From: CAZDGK01 sp964505035
GTDB lineage: Bacteria > Patescibacteriota > Saccharimonadia > UBA4664
Assembly (NCBI GenBank): GCA_964505035.1
Contig: CAZDGK010000002.1
Coordinates: 1-56,822, forward strand
DNA: 56,822 bases
Direction of reading: 5' to 3'
The notes below the pieces were generated by a model that searched no databases, had not been told where the DNA came from, and saw only the letters and a list, made by a program, of their open reading frames with translations. A program made the translations under genes and the position numbers. Shown here piece by piece: positions 1 to 7,583 of this stretch. The number at the start of each line of letters is the position of its first letter. Position 1 is the first letter of the stretch.

Positions 1-54
1 CCGGCGATCTCCTCCGTGACAGGGAGGCATGTTAGGCCTCTACACCACGAGCCC
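1..54 (-). tRNA. tRNA-Asp (GUC), cut by the window edge
   Basis: Read on the minus strand, the 5' acceptor strand GGGCTCG starts at 54. It is followed by a D-arm and an anticodon arm with stem CCTCC/GGAGG and loop CTGTCAC, giving anticodon GTC. The variable loop and the start of the T-stem are visible. The T-loop and 3' acceptor strand lie outside the window. Confidence 0.93.
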
Positions 55-284
55 GGGTGTGAGTAACCGCCATATGGTAGCAGGTTAAGCCAGCCCACGC
101 AAGGCTTGAGTGGGGAATGTGCACGTCCGATGAGTGCCGAAATGACCGAGTACAGAAAGTGTTCGAGGGTCGTTTTGAGGCCTAGGGCAGGGATTATTTG
201 AATATGGGAAATCGGGTTTGGCTTTTGAGCATAAGCTGTTTGAGGGTGTGCTATGATGTGGGGAGATAATATGGGTGGAAGGTT

Positions 285-668
285 GTGGAGCAAGAGCAGA
301 AACCAGCGCGACGCATGAGCGACATCGGTCCGCGGCGACCGATGGACATGGTGCGGCGTCCGGCAGCCCAGCCGGCTCAACCAGTCCGGCCTCAGTCAAT
401 GGATCGGCCCCGGATGGAGCCTCGTCCCCAGCCCGTGCCGGCACCTGAGCCGGTGATACGCTCCGAGCCGTTGCCGCAACCAGTACATCAGCCGGCTCCT
501 CAGCCAGCCCCACCGCAGCCGGCGCCTGAGCCGAGGGTGGCCGCGCCGGAACCGGCTCGGGGTCGCCGCAGGGGATGGTGGATTGTGCTGCAGTTTGTGA
601 TTGGCTTGGCGATTATTGCGGGAGTGGCGGCGGCAATCGTGGTGCTTTATATCCGTTACTATCAGTAG
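285..668 (+). CDS. Proline-rich single-pass membrane protein
   Basis: A 127-aa protein I do not recognise. Residues 1-95 are rich in Pro, Ala, Arg and Gln, with many QP and PAP runs, and are probably disordered. A basic RGRRRGWW patch leads into one C-terminal hydrophobic helix (about 99-122) ending in YIRYYQ, so the tail would be cytoplasmic with a C-terminal anchor. The GTG start at 285 has GGAAGG only 2 nt upstream. An in-frame ATG at 315 is an alternative: it overlaps by TGA the end of a possible 15-codon ORF (271-318) that has its own GGGAG. The SH3 gene follows 7 nt later, so the two are probably cotranscribed. Confidence 0.6.
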   Translation: MEQEQKPARRMSDIGPRRPMDMVRRPAAQPAQPVRPQSMDRPRMEPRPQPVPAPEPVIRSEPLPQPVHQPAPQPAPPQPAPEPRVAAPEPARGRRRGWWIVLQFVIGLAIIAGVAAAIVVLYIRYYQ

Positions 669-675
669 GAGCAGG

Positions 676-1104
676 GTGGAGCGCGCGGTTTACACAATAG
701 TCGGCTTGTTGGTGATCGTACTGGTGGCGGCCGGTTTGACGGGAGCTACGTACGTGATGGCTGGTGGCCGGGTGGCAGTACTTGATGGCTTGGTGGGGAC
801 GGCTGGGCCAACACCGACGGCGACCGTGAAGTCGACTGCTACGCCCGTGCCCACGCCGACAGCTACACCGACACCGACACCGACGGCTACGGCTACGCCC
901 GAGGTGACGCCGGCAGCCCGGACGGCTCGGGCGGTGTCATATGTGCGGCTGCGGCAGGGGCCGTCGACCAATACGGCCGTACTGACGCAGCTATATGGTG
1001 GCGAAATCGTGACGCTAGGGGGCTATAGCGACGCTCAATGGCAAGAGGTCTACTACAATGGCTTTCACGGTTATATCTACAAAACCTATCTGCAGTACCT
1101 GTAG
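676..1104 (+). CDS. Membrane-anchored bacterial SH3-domain protein
   Basis: A 142-aa protein. Residues 5-30 form a membrane anchor, residues 45-80 a Thr-Pro linker of TPT/TPTP repeats, and residues 85-142 a bacterial SH3 (SH3_3/SH3b) fold with the typical YVRLRQGPSTNTAVL opening and a WQEVYYNGFHGYIYKTYL ending. SH3b domains usually bind cell-wall peptides, so this is probably an extracytoplasmic wall-binding protein. I chose the GTG at 676 because AGGAGCAGGG lies just before it; an upstream ATG at 601 would overlap the preceding gene in another frame. The linker is encoded by short CCGACA-type repeats that could vary by slippage. Confidence 0.8.
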   Translation: MERAVYTIVGLLVIVLVAAGLTGATYVMAGGRVAVLDGLVGTAGPTPTATVKSTATPVPTPTATPTPTPTATATPEVTPAARTARAVSYVRLRQGPSTNTAVLTQLYGGEIVTLGGYSDAQWQEVYYNGFHGYIYKTYLQYL

Positions 1105-1120
1105 AGACTAGTAATATACC

Positions 1121-1135
1121 GAACAGATAGCGAAC
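1121..1135 (-). promoter_or_regulatory. Third copy of GTTC-N7-GTTC direct repeat (LexA-like box)
   Basis: On the plus strand GAAC (1121-1124), 7 nt, GAAC (1132-1135). On the minus strand it reads GTTCGCTATCTGTTCGG followed by TATATT, the same layout as the dinB-operon promoter at 11357-11385. No -35 is convincing on either strand. It lies in the gap between the SH3 gene and the small gene at 1272, so which gene it controls is open. Confidence 0.5.
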
Positions 1136-1271
1136 AGACCCGCTGGAAAAAACAATAGCGCTATCCTCCAAAAGTGACAAAACTAACGCTTTAAGCTTTG
1201 GAATAACCGCTGATGTGCCAACCCTGTTACGGGCCGCATACTGCTGCCATAAGGATAACGAGGGTATACCC

Positions 1272-1448
1272 ATGGGTAGATCAAGAACGCAAAAGATCAA
1301 GAGGTCGCATAGTCCGCAGCCGCAGGTTGACGTGCAAGACATTTTCTACATGAGTCTCGAAGAGGCCAAGGCTGCACTAACCGACAAATACGAATTCCTG
1401 GCTGACCGCTATGAGCAGAAATTTCCGAAGCACAAAGGCCTGAGCTAG
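1272..1448 (+). CDS. Small basic hypothetical protein
   Basis: A 58-aa protein I do not recognise. The N-terminal third is very basic (MGRSRTQKIKRSHS); the rest is an amphipathic, helix-prone segment (SLEEAKAALTDKYEFLADRYEQKFPKH) that resembles a small coiled or protein-binding helix. The ATG at 1272 is preceded by GAGG at 1259-1262. An upstream ATG at 1215 would add 19 residues of unlikely composition. A LexA-like direct repeat lies about 135 bp upstream, and an intrinsic terminator follows 20 bp after the stop, so this looks like an independent transcription unit. Confidence 0.55.
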   Translation: MGRSRTQKIKRSHSPQPQVDVQDIFYMSLEEAKAALTDKYEFLADRYEQKFPKHKGLS

Positions 1449-1468
1449 CATAACAATTTGGCACCCGA

Positions 1469-1498
1469 ACAACGGTCTGGTAAAGGCCGTTGTTTTTT
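1469..1498 (+). terminator. Intrinsic terminator
   Basis: Stem ACAACGG (1469-1475) pairs with CCGTTGT (1487-1493) and is followed by a T run. It ends the small gene at 1272-1448, just before tRNA-Thr. Confidence 0.8.
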
Positions 1499-1520
1499 GG
1501 TAACCTAACGGGGTTGATAA

Positions 1521-1596
1521 GCCGATGTAGCTCAGTTGGTAGAGCAGCACTTTCGTAAAGTGAAGGTCATGGGTTCGAGTCCCCTCATCGGCTCCA
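1521..1596 (+). tRNA. tRNA-Thr (CGU)
   Basis: Complete cloverleaf with acceptor GCCGATG/CATCGGC, anticodon loop TTCGTAA (anticodon CGT), GGTTCGAGTCC T-arm and encoded CCA at 1594-1596. The discriminator base is T, which matters for the thrS T-box at 16117, whose variable base is the complementary A. Confidence 0.97.
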
Positions 1597-1620
1597 GGAA
1601 TTATTCGGTAATAAGGCGAA

Positions 1621-1645
1621 ACCCCCGGCGAATGGACCGGGGGTT
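1621..1645. terminator. Intergenic hairpin, probable terminator
   Basis: ACCCCCGG (1621-1628) pairs with CCGGGGGT (1637-1644), with a short T run on the plus strand and TTTCG on the minus strand. It can end both tRNA-Thr and the convergent gene at 1662-1961. Confidence 0.6.
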
Positions 1646-1661
1646 TTGGGTGGGGGAGCGG

Positions 1662-1961
1662 CTAGAGGCCAGTCCCCATGGCCGCCAGAACGGCGGTGAC
1701 CAGCGCCTCATTGCCACCAGCGGCCGCGAGAACAGCCTTGGCTTTGGCGAGGTACTCGTCGCGGGGGTCCAGCGGACGGTCCCAGCTGCCGTAGTGCCAG
1801 CCACAGCTGTCCGTGTGGTTCCACCGGCAGAGCTGGCGGTGGAGCAGTTCGGCGACACGCTGCTCGGGCGTGAGGGCGGCCTGCCGGGCCTCCTCAGCAT
1901 CGAGGACGGCGGCTTGAGCGTTGAGCTCAGCCCGTTTCCGGGCGATTTCGTCCCGGTCCAT
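1662..1961 (-). CDS. Small Cys/His protein, phage-type hypothetical
   Basis: A 99-aa protein. Residues 1-40 are a charged helix (MDRDEIARKRAELNAQ). The centre holds CRWNHTDSCGWHYG, two Cys and two His that could bind a metal, followed by a helical YLAKAKAVLAAAG segment. Short proteins with a similar Cys-His-Cys-Trp core are, from memory, common among actinobacterial phage and prophage hypotheticals; this likeness is weak. The start at 1961 is set by AAGGAG 5 nt upstream, the strongest Shine-Dalgarno in this area. It sits alone between tRNA-Thr and tRNA-Gly, a usual place for integrated cargo, but no integrase or att repeat is visible. Confidence 0.65.
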   Translation of the reverse strand: MDRDEIARKRAELNAQAAVLDAEEARQAALTPEQRVAELLHRQLCRWNHTDSCGWHYGSWDRPLDPRDEYLAKAKAVLAAAGGNEALVTAVLAAMGTGL

Positions 1962-2070
1962 GGTGCTCCTTCCAGAGTCGGAATTGCGGGATAGCCTATG
2001 ATATAATTTTTGAAGTAAAACTTCAAGCTTTGGACTTCTGAGCGAGTTTGTATACAATCTGGAATGTTAT

Positions 2071-2144
2071 GCGGGTATAGTACATCGGTAGTATGTGACC
2101 TTCCCAAGGTTGAGAGGTGGGTTCGATTCCCGCTACCCGCACCA
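2071..2144 (+). tRNA. tRNA-Gly (CCC)
   Basis: Cloverleaf with acceptor GCGGGTA/TACCCGC, anticodon loop TTCCCAA (anticodon CCC), GGTTCGATTCC T-arm and encoded CCA at 2142-2144. Confidence 0.97.
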
Positions 2145-2226
2145 AGGATTTATTTGGCATTGTATTTGACGGCTACTGTGGGTATGGTACGCACGGGCGA
2201 TTTCGCACACGGACGGAGGTGTGATG

Positions 2227-2577
2227 ATGCGAGATGCACGCACCCAGAGTGGCCAGTGGGTTAAGGATGCTCAGGTTCGGGTAGAAGGCGATCTTAGCGC
2301 ATTGGCCGACCGGTCGACCTGGAAGATCATGGCGGTGCTAGAGGTTCATCCTCGAGACGTGCCGTTCCTGATCGGCTGGCGGACAGAGCAATTTGGGCTG
2401 GCTGAGTTTTATACTGAGCCGGCGCAGACCGACAATGCGCGTCTGGCTATGGAAGTAGGCGACCAGCCGGTCTGGTTTGTGGCTCGGTCGTTGGATGGCG
2501 CTACTCAGCTTGTAATAGAGCTGGTGGAGCTAACTGTTCAGAGTGATCCGCGGTATAGCGATACACCGCGGTATTGA
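2227..2577 (+). CDS. Hypothetical protein, 116 aa
   Basis: I do not recognise this protein. It is soluble, of mixed charge, with alternating strands and helices (WKIMAVLEVHPRDVPFLIGWRTEQFGLAEFY; QPVWFVARSLDGATQLVIELVELTV), consistent with a small alpha/beta domain. Three starts are possible (GTG 2221, ATG 2224, ATG 2227); GGAGG at 2215-2219 fits ATG 2227 with a 7-nt spacer. It is followed by a hairpin at 2593 and is probably monocistronic. Confidence 0.6.
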   Translation: MRDARTQSGQWVKDAQVRVEGDLSALADRSTWKIMAVLEVHPRDVPFLIGWRTEQFGLAEFYTEPAQTDNARLAMEVGDQPVWFVARSLDGATQLVIELVELTVQSDPRYSDTPRY

Positions 2578-2592
2578 GCCCTGGGCAGTTCG

Positions 2593-2622
2593 AGGCCCTC
2601 TCGGCGATCTGAGAGGGCCTTT
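2593..2622 (+). terminator. Strong hairpin, probable terminator
   Basis: A perfect 10-bp stem AGGCCCTCTC/GAGAGGGCCT (2593-2602, 2611-2620) lies 15 bp after the 2227-2577 gene. The trailing T run is only TT, so termination may be partial. Confidence 0.55.
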
Positions 2623-2666
2623 AAGTCAGATAACGCAATGCGGGCGGTGGACGACCTAGAGCGTGA

Positions 2667-2672
2667 TATAAT
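2667..2672 (+). promoter_or_regulatory. Extended -10 box, leaderless start for the glycan operon
   Basis: TGATATAAT (extended -10, TATAAT at 2667-2672) lies 7 nt before ATG 2680 and there is no Shine-Dalgarno. Transcription would begin at or next to the start codon. Confidence 0.7.
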
Positions 2673-2679
2673 CTCTCCT

Positions 2680-3087
2680 ATGAACGCCCTGCTATCGCTT
2701 GGCTCTGTGCGCCAAAAATTTGGAAGCAAACTAGCGGAGGTGCGCCAGTCGCGCTTTTTTCATGACCGCATTAGCGCGGGCTTGTTGGTGCTGGCGCTGG
2801 TGATCAATGGTGCTAATCTGGTGTGGTTGATACTGCATGTACCGGCGGTGCCGGCGGATATTCCGGTGTGGTACTCGAGCTTACACGGGTTTGACGGCCT
2901 GGGGCCGTGGTACAGCCCGTTTTTTATTGCGCTGTTTGGGCTGGCAGTGACTGGTGTAAACGGGACTTTGAGCTATCAGGCGTTTGGGCGCAGCCGGCTG
3001 GCGTCGTTTTATCTGTTGGCCGGATCGGTGGTAGTGGGCGTGCTGTGCTTGGTGATATCTAACGCTTTTGCGACGGTGGGGCTGTGA
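2680..3087 (+). CDS. Small polytopic membrane protein of the glycan operon
   Basis: A 135-aa protein with three predicted membrane helices (about 30-53, 77-98, 109-132) and a short cytoplasmic N-terminus. I recognise no family. The start at 2680 follows an extended -10 box at leaderless distance; the upstream in-frame ATG at 2638 would lie before the promoter. The stop overlaps the GTG of the GT2 gene by 4 nt (GTGA), so the two are translationally coupled. The context suggests a helper or scaffold for membrane glycan synthesis. Confidence 0.75.
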   Translation: MNALLSLGSVRQKFGSKLAEVRQSRFFHDRISAGLLVLALVINGANLVWLILHVPAVPADIPVWYSSLHGFDGLGPWYSPFFIALFGLAVTGVNGTLSYQAFGRSRLASFYLLAGSVVVGVLCLVISNAFATVGL

Positions 3088-4772
3088 ACGGGATACTGGC
3101 GCAGACCCGGGCGATGAGCTGGGTGAACCGGCGATGGTTTGAGCGGCTGCTGGAAATAATCCCGGGTGTGGTGAGCTGGTCTATCCTGATTGCGCCGATC
3201 CCTCTGAGTATGGTGGACCCGCTGGCGGTGGCATACTTCATCATCGCGTTTGACCTGTATTGGATGCTTAAGTCGTTCCGGCTGAGCTACTACCTGGTAC
3301 GGGGCTACCACCGGCTGCATGTGTCGCAGCGGATTGACTGGCAGGCACGTCTGGAATGGCTGAAGGAGCCAGCTAAGCATTTGGTGGTGACCAATCAGGC
3401 GCTGACGGAGCTGAAGGCGCGCTACCCGTTGGCCTGGTGGGGGCCGACGAAGGTGCGCCGGCGATACCGCCAGCTGCGCGAGGACCAGCATCTGCTGGCG
3501 GCGTTGTGTGCGCATGACAGCCTGGTGATGAGGCCGGAGGAGATTTATAACGCGGTGATCATGGCGGTGTCAGTGGAGCCGCAGGAGATTGTCGAACCAT
3601 CGGTGAAGGCGCTGACACATGCTGAGTATCCGGGCAAGCAGATGATGCTGGTGATTGCGTATGAGGAGCGGTGTGGCGAGGAGGCGGAGCGGATCTCGAA
3701 GCTGATGATTGAGCGGTATGGCGAGCATTTCGCGCTGGCGATCGCGGTGAAGCACCCAGACGGTGTGCCGGGCGAGGTTCGCGGCAAGGGACCGAATATT
3801 AGCCACGCCGGCCAGGTGCTGACTGAGGAAGTGCGCAAGCGCGGGCTGCACCCTGAGCAGGTGGTAGTGACGACGTTTGACGCGGATCACCGGGCGTCGG
3901 GCAACTATTTTGCCTGCCTGGCGTTTACGTACGCGAGCGACCCGAACCGAGTGCGCAAGAGCTTCCAGCCTATCCCCATGTTCTACAACAATATTTGGGA
4001 CGCGCCGGCGCCGATGCGGGTGATCGCGGCTGGTAACTCGTTTTGGCTCCTCATGGAGACGATGCGGCCGCGGCGGCTGCGCAACTTCGCGGCGCATGCC
4101 CAGAGCCTGGCAGCCCTGATAGCGACCGACTATTGGAGCCGGACGTCGATCGTGGAGGATGGCCATCAGTTCTGGCGGACGTACTTTACCTATGACGGCG
4201 ACCACAGTGTGGTGCCGCTGTATGCTTGTGTGTACCAGGATGCAGTGCTGAGCGACACATACATCAAGACGATCAAGGCGCAGTACAAGCAACTGCGCCG
4301 GTGGGCATGGGGTGCGAGCGATTTCTCGTACGCGGTGCGCAACGCGATCCTGAACCGGCAGATCCCGTGGAGCAACAAACTGGTGCAGATTGGCCGGCTG
4401 TTTGAGAGCCATGTGTCGTGGGCGACCGCCCCGCTACTGCTGACGTTTGTGGGCTATCTGCCACTGGTGCTGAGCCCCCGTAACAGCATTGATACGCTGC
4501 CGCATTTGCTGCCGATTATTACCTCGCGGATCATGCAGATAGCCTCGGTGGGAATTGTGGTGACGATTTTCATCAGCATGATCTCGCTGCCGCCGCGGCC
4601 GGAGCGCTACCGCCGGACCAAGAATGTGTTTATGGTGCTGCAGTGGCTGCTACTGCCGGTGACGTCGATCGCGTTCTCGTCGTTTGCGGCGATCGAGTCG
4701 CAGACGCGGCTTATCTTCAATCGCCGGCTGGAGAGCTTTGACATTACCGACAAGGCGGTGAAGAAACCGTGA
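3084..4772 (+). CDS. Membrane glycosyltransferase, family 2 type
   Basis: A 562-aa inverting GT-A enzyme. Two membrane helices near 25-60 precede a cytoplasmic catalytic domain with a DAD metal-binding motif in TTFDADHRASGNYF (about 264-277), an acidic catalytic motif in SIVEDGHQFW (about 354-363), and QLRRWAWG (about 400-407), the QxxRW signature of processive GT2 enzymes. Further helices follow at 435-460, 470-500 and 515-535. It probably builds or exports a surface polysaccharide using a nucleotide sugar. GTG start by 4-nt overlap with the upstream gene; its own stop overlaps the WecA-like gene by 4 nt. Confidence 0.88.
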   Translation: MNGILAQTRAMSWVNRRWFERLLEIIPGVVSWSILIAPIPLSMVDPLAVAYFIIAFDLYWMLKSFRLSYYLVRGYHRLHVSQRIDWQARLEWLKEPAKHLVVTNQALTELKARYPLAWWGPTKVRRRYRQLREDQHLLAALCAHDSLVMRPEEIYNAVIMAVSVEPQEIVEPSVKALTHAEYPGKQMMLVIAYEERCGEEAERISKLMIERYGEHFALAIAVKHPDGVPGEVRGKGPNISHAGQVLTEEVRKRGLHPEQVVVTTFDADHRASGNYFACLAFTYASDPNRVRKSFQPIPMFYNNIWDAPAPMRVIAAGNSFWLLMETMRPRRLRNFAAHAQSLAALIATDYWSRTSIVEDGHQFWRTYFTYDGDHSVVPLYACVYQDAVLSDTYIKTIKAQYKQLRRWAWGASDFSYAVRNAILNRQIPWSNKLVQIGRLFESHVSWATAPLLLTFVGYLPLVLSPRNSIDTLPHLLPIITSRIMQIASVGIVVTIFISMISLPPRPERYRRTKNVFMVLQWLLLPVTSIAFSSFAAIESQTRLIFNRRLESFDITDKAVKKP

Positions 4773-5827
4773 ACTATCTGCTGGGATTTGGCCTGGCATT
4801 TGCGGTGACGGCAGCGGTGACACCTCTGGTGCGCCAGATAGCATTGCGTTACGGCATCGTAGACCGGCCTTCTGAGGCTCGCAAGATTCATCGCTGGCCG
4901 ATTGCCTACCTTGGCGGATCGGCTATCTTCGTGGGCTTCCTGGCGGCCGCAGCAGGCCTCCTGCCGCTGAGTCGGCAGTTGGTGGCGCTGATTCTGGGCT
5001 GCGTGATTTTGGTGGTGGTGGGCGTGCTAGACGATGTGCGCGGGCTGTCGCCGTGGACCAAGCTGGCGGCGCAGTTTGTGGCGGCTGGGGTGGCGCTGGC
5101 TGGCGGCATTGGGATTACGGCGGTGACCAGCCCGTGGGGCGGAGTGATTGACCTGAGCTGGGGTCGTATCGGGGTGGATGTGGCTGGACTGCATTTTCAT
5201 ATCATGCCGATTGCTAATGCGATTAGCTTGCTGTGGATGGTGGGCCTGGCCAATACGGTGAACTTCTTGGACGGTCTGGACGGACTATCGAGCGGAGTGT
5301 GTGGGATTGCGGCGCTGATAATCTTTGGCCTGGCAGTGGGTCCACATGTGAACCAGCCGGTGGTGGCGATGCTGGCGATTATCCTGGCGGGGGCGGCATT
5401 GGGATTCTTGCCATATCACTTCTATCCGGCGCGGATTTTCATGGGAGACTCGGGGGCATACTTCCTGGGACTATGCTTGGCGATGCTATCTATCTACTCT
5501 GGTGCCAAGCTGGCGACGGCGGTGCTGGTGCTAGGGTTTCCAATCCTGGACGCGGTGTGGGCGGTGGTGCGGCGGCTAGCACGCGGGGTCTCGCCGTTTA
5601 AGGCTGACCGGGGGCACTTTCACCATTTGCTACTGGATGCCGGTTTGTCCCAGCGACAGGCGGTGCTGGTGATGTATGTGGTGTCGGCAGCCTTGGGTTT
5701 GTCGGCTCTGGTGTTGGGAACGGTGGCCAAGCTGGTGGTGTTTGGCCTGCTGGTGGTGCTGATGGGGGTAACGATTGCTACATTGCTGCGGATTGGTGCT
5801 CAGCGCCGGAGTGTCCACCGGACGTAG
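4769..5827 (+). CDS. WecA/MraY-family undecaprenyl-phosphate sugar-1-phosphate transferase
   Basis: A 352-aa polytopic enzyme that moves a sugar-1-phosphate from a UDP-sugar to undecaprenyl phosphate, priming wall teichoic acid-like or polysaccharide chains. Family motifs are NFLDGLDGLSSG (about 164-175), FMGDSGAYFLG (about 223-233) and GHFHHLLLDAG (about 280-290), the WecA/TagO-type histidine motif, with around ten membrane helices. It starts at GTG 4769 inside the stop of the GT2 gene. It is WecA/TagO-like rather than MraY because of the HFHH motif and because no mur genes adjoin. It is the last gene of the 2680-5827 operon. Confidence 0.92.
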   Translation: MNYLLGFGLAFAVTAAVTPLVRQIALRYGIVDRPSEARKIHRWPIAYLGGSAIFVGFLAAAAGLLPLSRQLVALILGCVILVVVGVLDDVRGLSPWTKLAAQFVAAGVALAGGIGITAVTSPWGGVIDLSWGRIGVDVAGLHFHIMPIANAISLLWMVGLANTVNFLDGLDGLSSGVCGIAALIIFGLAVGPHVNQPVVAMLAIILAGAALGFLPYHFYPARIFMGDSGAYFLGLCLAMLSIYSGAKLATAVLVLGFPILDAVWAVVRRLARGVSPFKADRGHFHHLLLDAGLSQRQAVLVMYVVSAALGLSALVLGTVAKLVVFGLLVVLMGVTIATLLRIGAQRRSVHRT

Positions 5828-5899
5828 CCCCGGTATTTGACCAAGAGTTGGTGGCGGGGCGCTTCCAATGCTAGAATGAAGGTGTAACGGGGAGGTGCC

Positions 5900-6229
5900 A
5901 TGCAGCCACGATACCTACAAGAGTTAATCAAAAACTTGCAGGAGTTCTATAAGTGCCCCTCGTGCGAGACCAATTATCACTTTGATGATATCCGGTTCCT
6001 GGGGGAGATTGATCTGTACTGCTTTGTGCAGCTATCGTGCCATAATTGTTCACTACCGGTTCTAGCGACGGTGAGTGTAAATGGCAAGGGCGGGGCAAAG
6101 CGCAAGAGCGATCTCAAGCAGAGTGAGGAGGCCAAGTTTGCCTCCAAGGGGGCGATCAGCGCCTCGGAGATCGCGGAATTCCACCGGTGGATCGCTAAGT
6201 CAAAGTCGCTAGTGAGGCGGGCTAAATAG
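5900..6229 (+). CDS. Zinc-ribbon hypothetical protein
   Basis: A 109-aa protein. CPSC at about 19-22 and CHNC at about 47-50 form a four-cysteine zinc ribbon around a beta-rich segment (FLGEIDLYCFVQLSC). The C-terminal half is basic and helical (GKGGAKRKSDLKQSEEAKF, then EIAEFHRWIAKSKS). It could bind nucleic acid or a translation factor, but the family is unknown to me. Start ATG 5900 has GGGAGG with a 5-nt spacer. A TAGAAT box at 5872-5877 gives it its own promoter, possibly reading on into rplY. Confidence 0.75.
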   Translation: MQPRYLQELIKNLQEFYKCPSCETNYHFDDIRFLGEIDLYCFVQLSCHNCSLPVLATVSVNGKGGAKRKSDLKQSEEAKFASKGAISASEIAEFHRWIAKSKSLVRRAK

Positions 6230-6259
6230 AGTAATCGGAACAAGGGGAGAACGGATAGT

Positions 6260-6928
6260 ATGGATAAGATTATGATCGAGGCCCGCAAGCGAAAGGCTGG
6301 CGGCAAACAGGCAGCTAAGCTAAGGGCGGCTGGTAAGGTGCCGGGCGTAATGTATGGTCACGGCGTCCAACCGGAATCATTGGAACTGGATTCTCGTGAG
6401 CTGGAGCGGGTCTATGACCGGGCTGGCGGGAATAAGATTGTTGGCTTGAAGGTGGGTGACGGTGCCGTGACCAACGTACTGATCTATGACGTTCAGCGCG
6501 AGCCAATGCGCGGCCGCCTGACACACGCTGACTTCTATCTGGTGCGCATGGACGAAGAGCTGAGGGCGGAAGTGCCGATCCACTACGTGGGTGAGTCGAC
6601 GGCTGTGTATCAGGATGAGGGTACGCTGGTGAAGAATCTAGAAGCCATTGAAGTGGAGTGCTTGCCTGATAGATTGCCAGAGAACTTCGAGGTAGATATC
6701 TCAGTGCTGGATGACTTTGAGAAGACCATTACGGTGGGTGACCTGAAGGTGCCCGAGGGTGTGAAGCTGATGATCGAGGATTTGGACACGCTGGTGGCGA
6801 AGGTAGACCCGCCGCGCAGTGACGAGGAATTGGCTGAGCTCGAGGAGGCTGTAGCCGAGGCGCTGCCAGAGGGCGTCGAGGAAGGGGAAGCGGCGGCTGG
6901 CGAGGCGGCTGAAGAGGACAAAAAGTAG
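6260..6928 (+). CDS. rplY: 50S ribosomal protein L25/Ctc
   Basis: A 222-aa protein of the long Ctc type. Residues 1-92 are the 5S-rRNA-binding L25 domain (RKAGGKQAAKLRAAGKVPGVMYGHG); residues 95-185 are the TL5/Ctc C-terminal beta domain (VPIHYVGESTAVYQDEGTLVKNLEAIEVECLPDRLP). An acidic Glu/Ala-rich tail (about 190-222) is typical of CTC proteins from Gram-positive lineages. It binds 5S rRNA in the large subunit. Start ATG 6260 follows AGGGGAGA. A bidirectional terminator separates it from convergent nrdR. Confidence 0.95.
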   Translation: MDKIMIEARKRKAGGKQAAKLRAAGKVPGVMYGHGVQPESLELDSRELERVYDRAGGNKIVGLKVGDGAVTNVLIYDVQREPMRGRLTHADFYLVRMDEELRAEVPIHYVGESTAVYQDEGTLVKNLEAIEVECLPDRLPENFEVDISVLDDFEKTITVGDLKVPEGVKLMIEDLDTLVAKVDPPRSDEELAELEEAVAEALPEGVEEGEAAAGEAAEEDKK

Positions 6929-6950
6929 TCGACTGCCAATTGACCATGAC

Positions 6951-6977
6951 AAAAAGAGGCTCTGCGGAGCCTCTTTT
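6951..6977. terminator. Bidirectional intrinsic terminator (rplY/nrdR)
   Basis: AAAAAGAGGCTC pairs with GAGCCTCTTTTT around a TGCG loop, with a T run on both strands. Confidence 0.92.
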
Positions 6978-6986
6978 TGATGAGCG

Positions 6987-7430
6987 CTAGTATTTGCCGA
7001 GCTCTTTTTTGAGCTGGGCATCGCTGGCGAGGTCTGTCTGGTAGGCCAGGTAGCGGACGAAGGCGGCGGTGTTGAAATGCTTGAGCGTGGTGAGGGTAAG
7101 GCGGGCAATCTCCGAGGAGGCGAGCTCGCGCTGCCTGGTATCCAGAAGCTTGGCCTCGATGGTGTCGGTGACGGCGTCGACGGTAGTTTCCTTGGCGGGG
7201 ATGGAGAGGAAGGCGCCATAAATGCCGGAATAGAGCTTGGCGCGGGAGTAGCGCTGCTTTTTGCCGGACTTCTTGATGACCTTGAGAAAGCCAAGATCGG
7301 GGGCTTCGTAGGTGGTAAATGACTCGTGACAGTGGCTGCAGCGGCGACGGCGCCAAATCTGGGTGCCAAATTTGGTGGTGCGAGAATTATAAACCTCGGT
7401 GGTGTCTTCGCGACAAAACGGACATTTCAT
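6987..7430 (-). CDS. nrdR: Transcriptional repressor NrdR
   Basis: A 147-aa regulator of ribonucleotide reductase genes. The N-terminal zinc ribbon is MKCPFC...CSHCHESFTTYE (Cys 3, 6, 31, 34) with the RRRR stretch that contacts DNA. Residues 49-139 form the ATP-cone that senses ATP/dATP (KKSGKKQRYSRAKL...). The usual VIDSR is VYNSR here, a small divergence at a conserved spot. Start ATG 7430 is the family N-terminus. It converges on rplY across a shared terminator. No NrdR box is visible nearby, so its targets lie elsewhere. Confidence 0.95.
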   Translation of the reverse strand: MKCPFCREDTTEVYNSRTTKFGTQIWRRRRCSHCHESFTTYEAPDLGFLKVIKKSGKKQRYSRAKLYSGIYGAFLSIPAKETTVDAVTDTIEAKLLDTRQRELASSEIARLTLTTLKHFNTAAFVRYLAYQTDLASDAQLKKELGKY

Positions 7431-7583
7431 GACTAGATATTGTCATATGACTGTAGATTTGGCCAGTGGAAAACCTGTGGGCAAATCGAGAAGGCTGGTG
7501 GGTGGCATGGCGATATATGGGGCTATGATTTAGTTTTTGGCTTGGTAGAGTGCAAATATCCCTGTTATTGAAAGGATCATGCA

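Noticed and set aside
855..905. Possible CRISPR or minisatellite from short ACCGAC repeats
   Set aside because: It is in-frame coding for a Thr-Pro linker with no spacers.
893..1342. Long minus-strand frame over the SH3 and small genes
   Set aside because: It is antisense to two better-supported genes, has no ribosome-binding site and its composition is atypical.
6238..6252. Another GAAC-N7-GAAC direct repeat before rplY
   Set aside because: It lies within the ribosome-binding region, lacks the shared CGAACA flanks and promoter layout, and one or two chance matches are expected in 57 kb.
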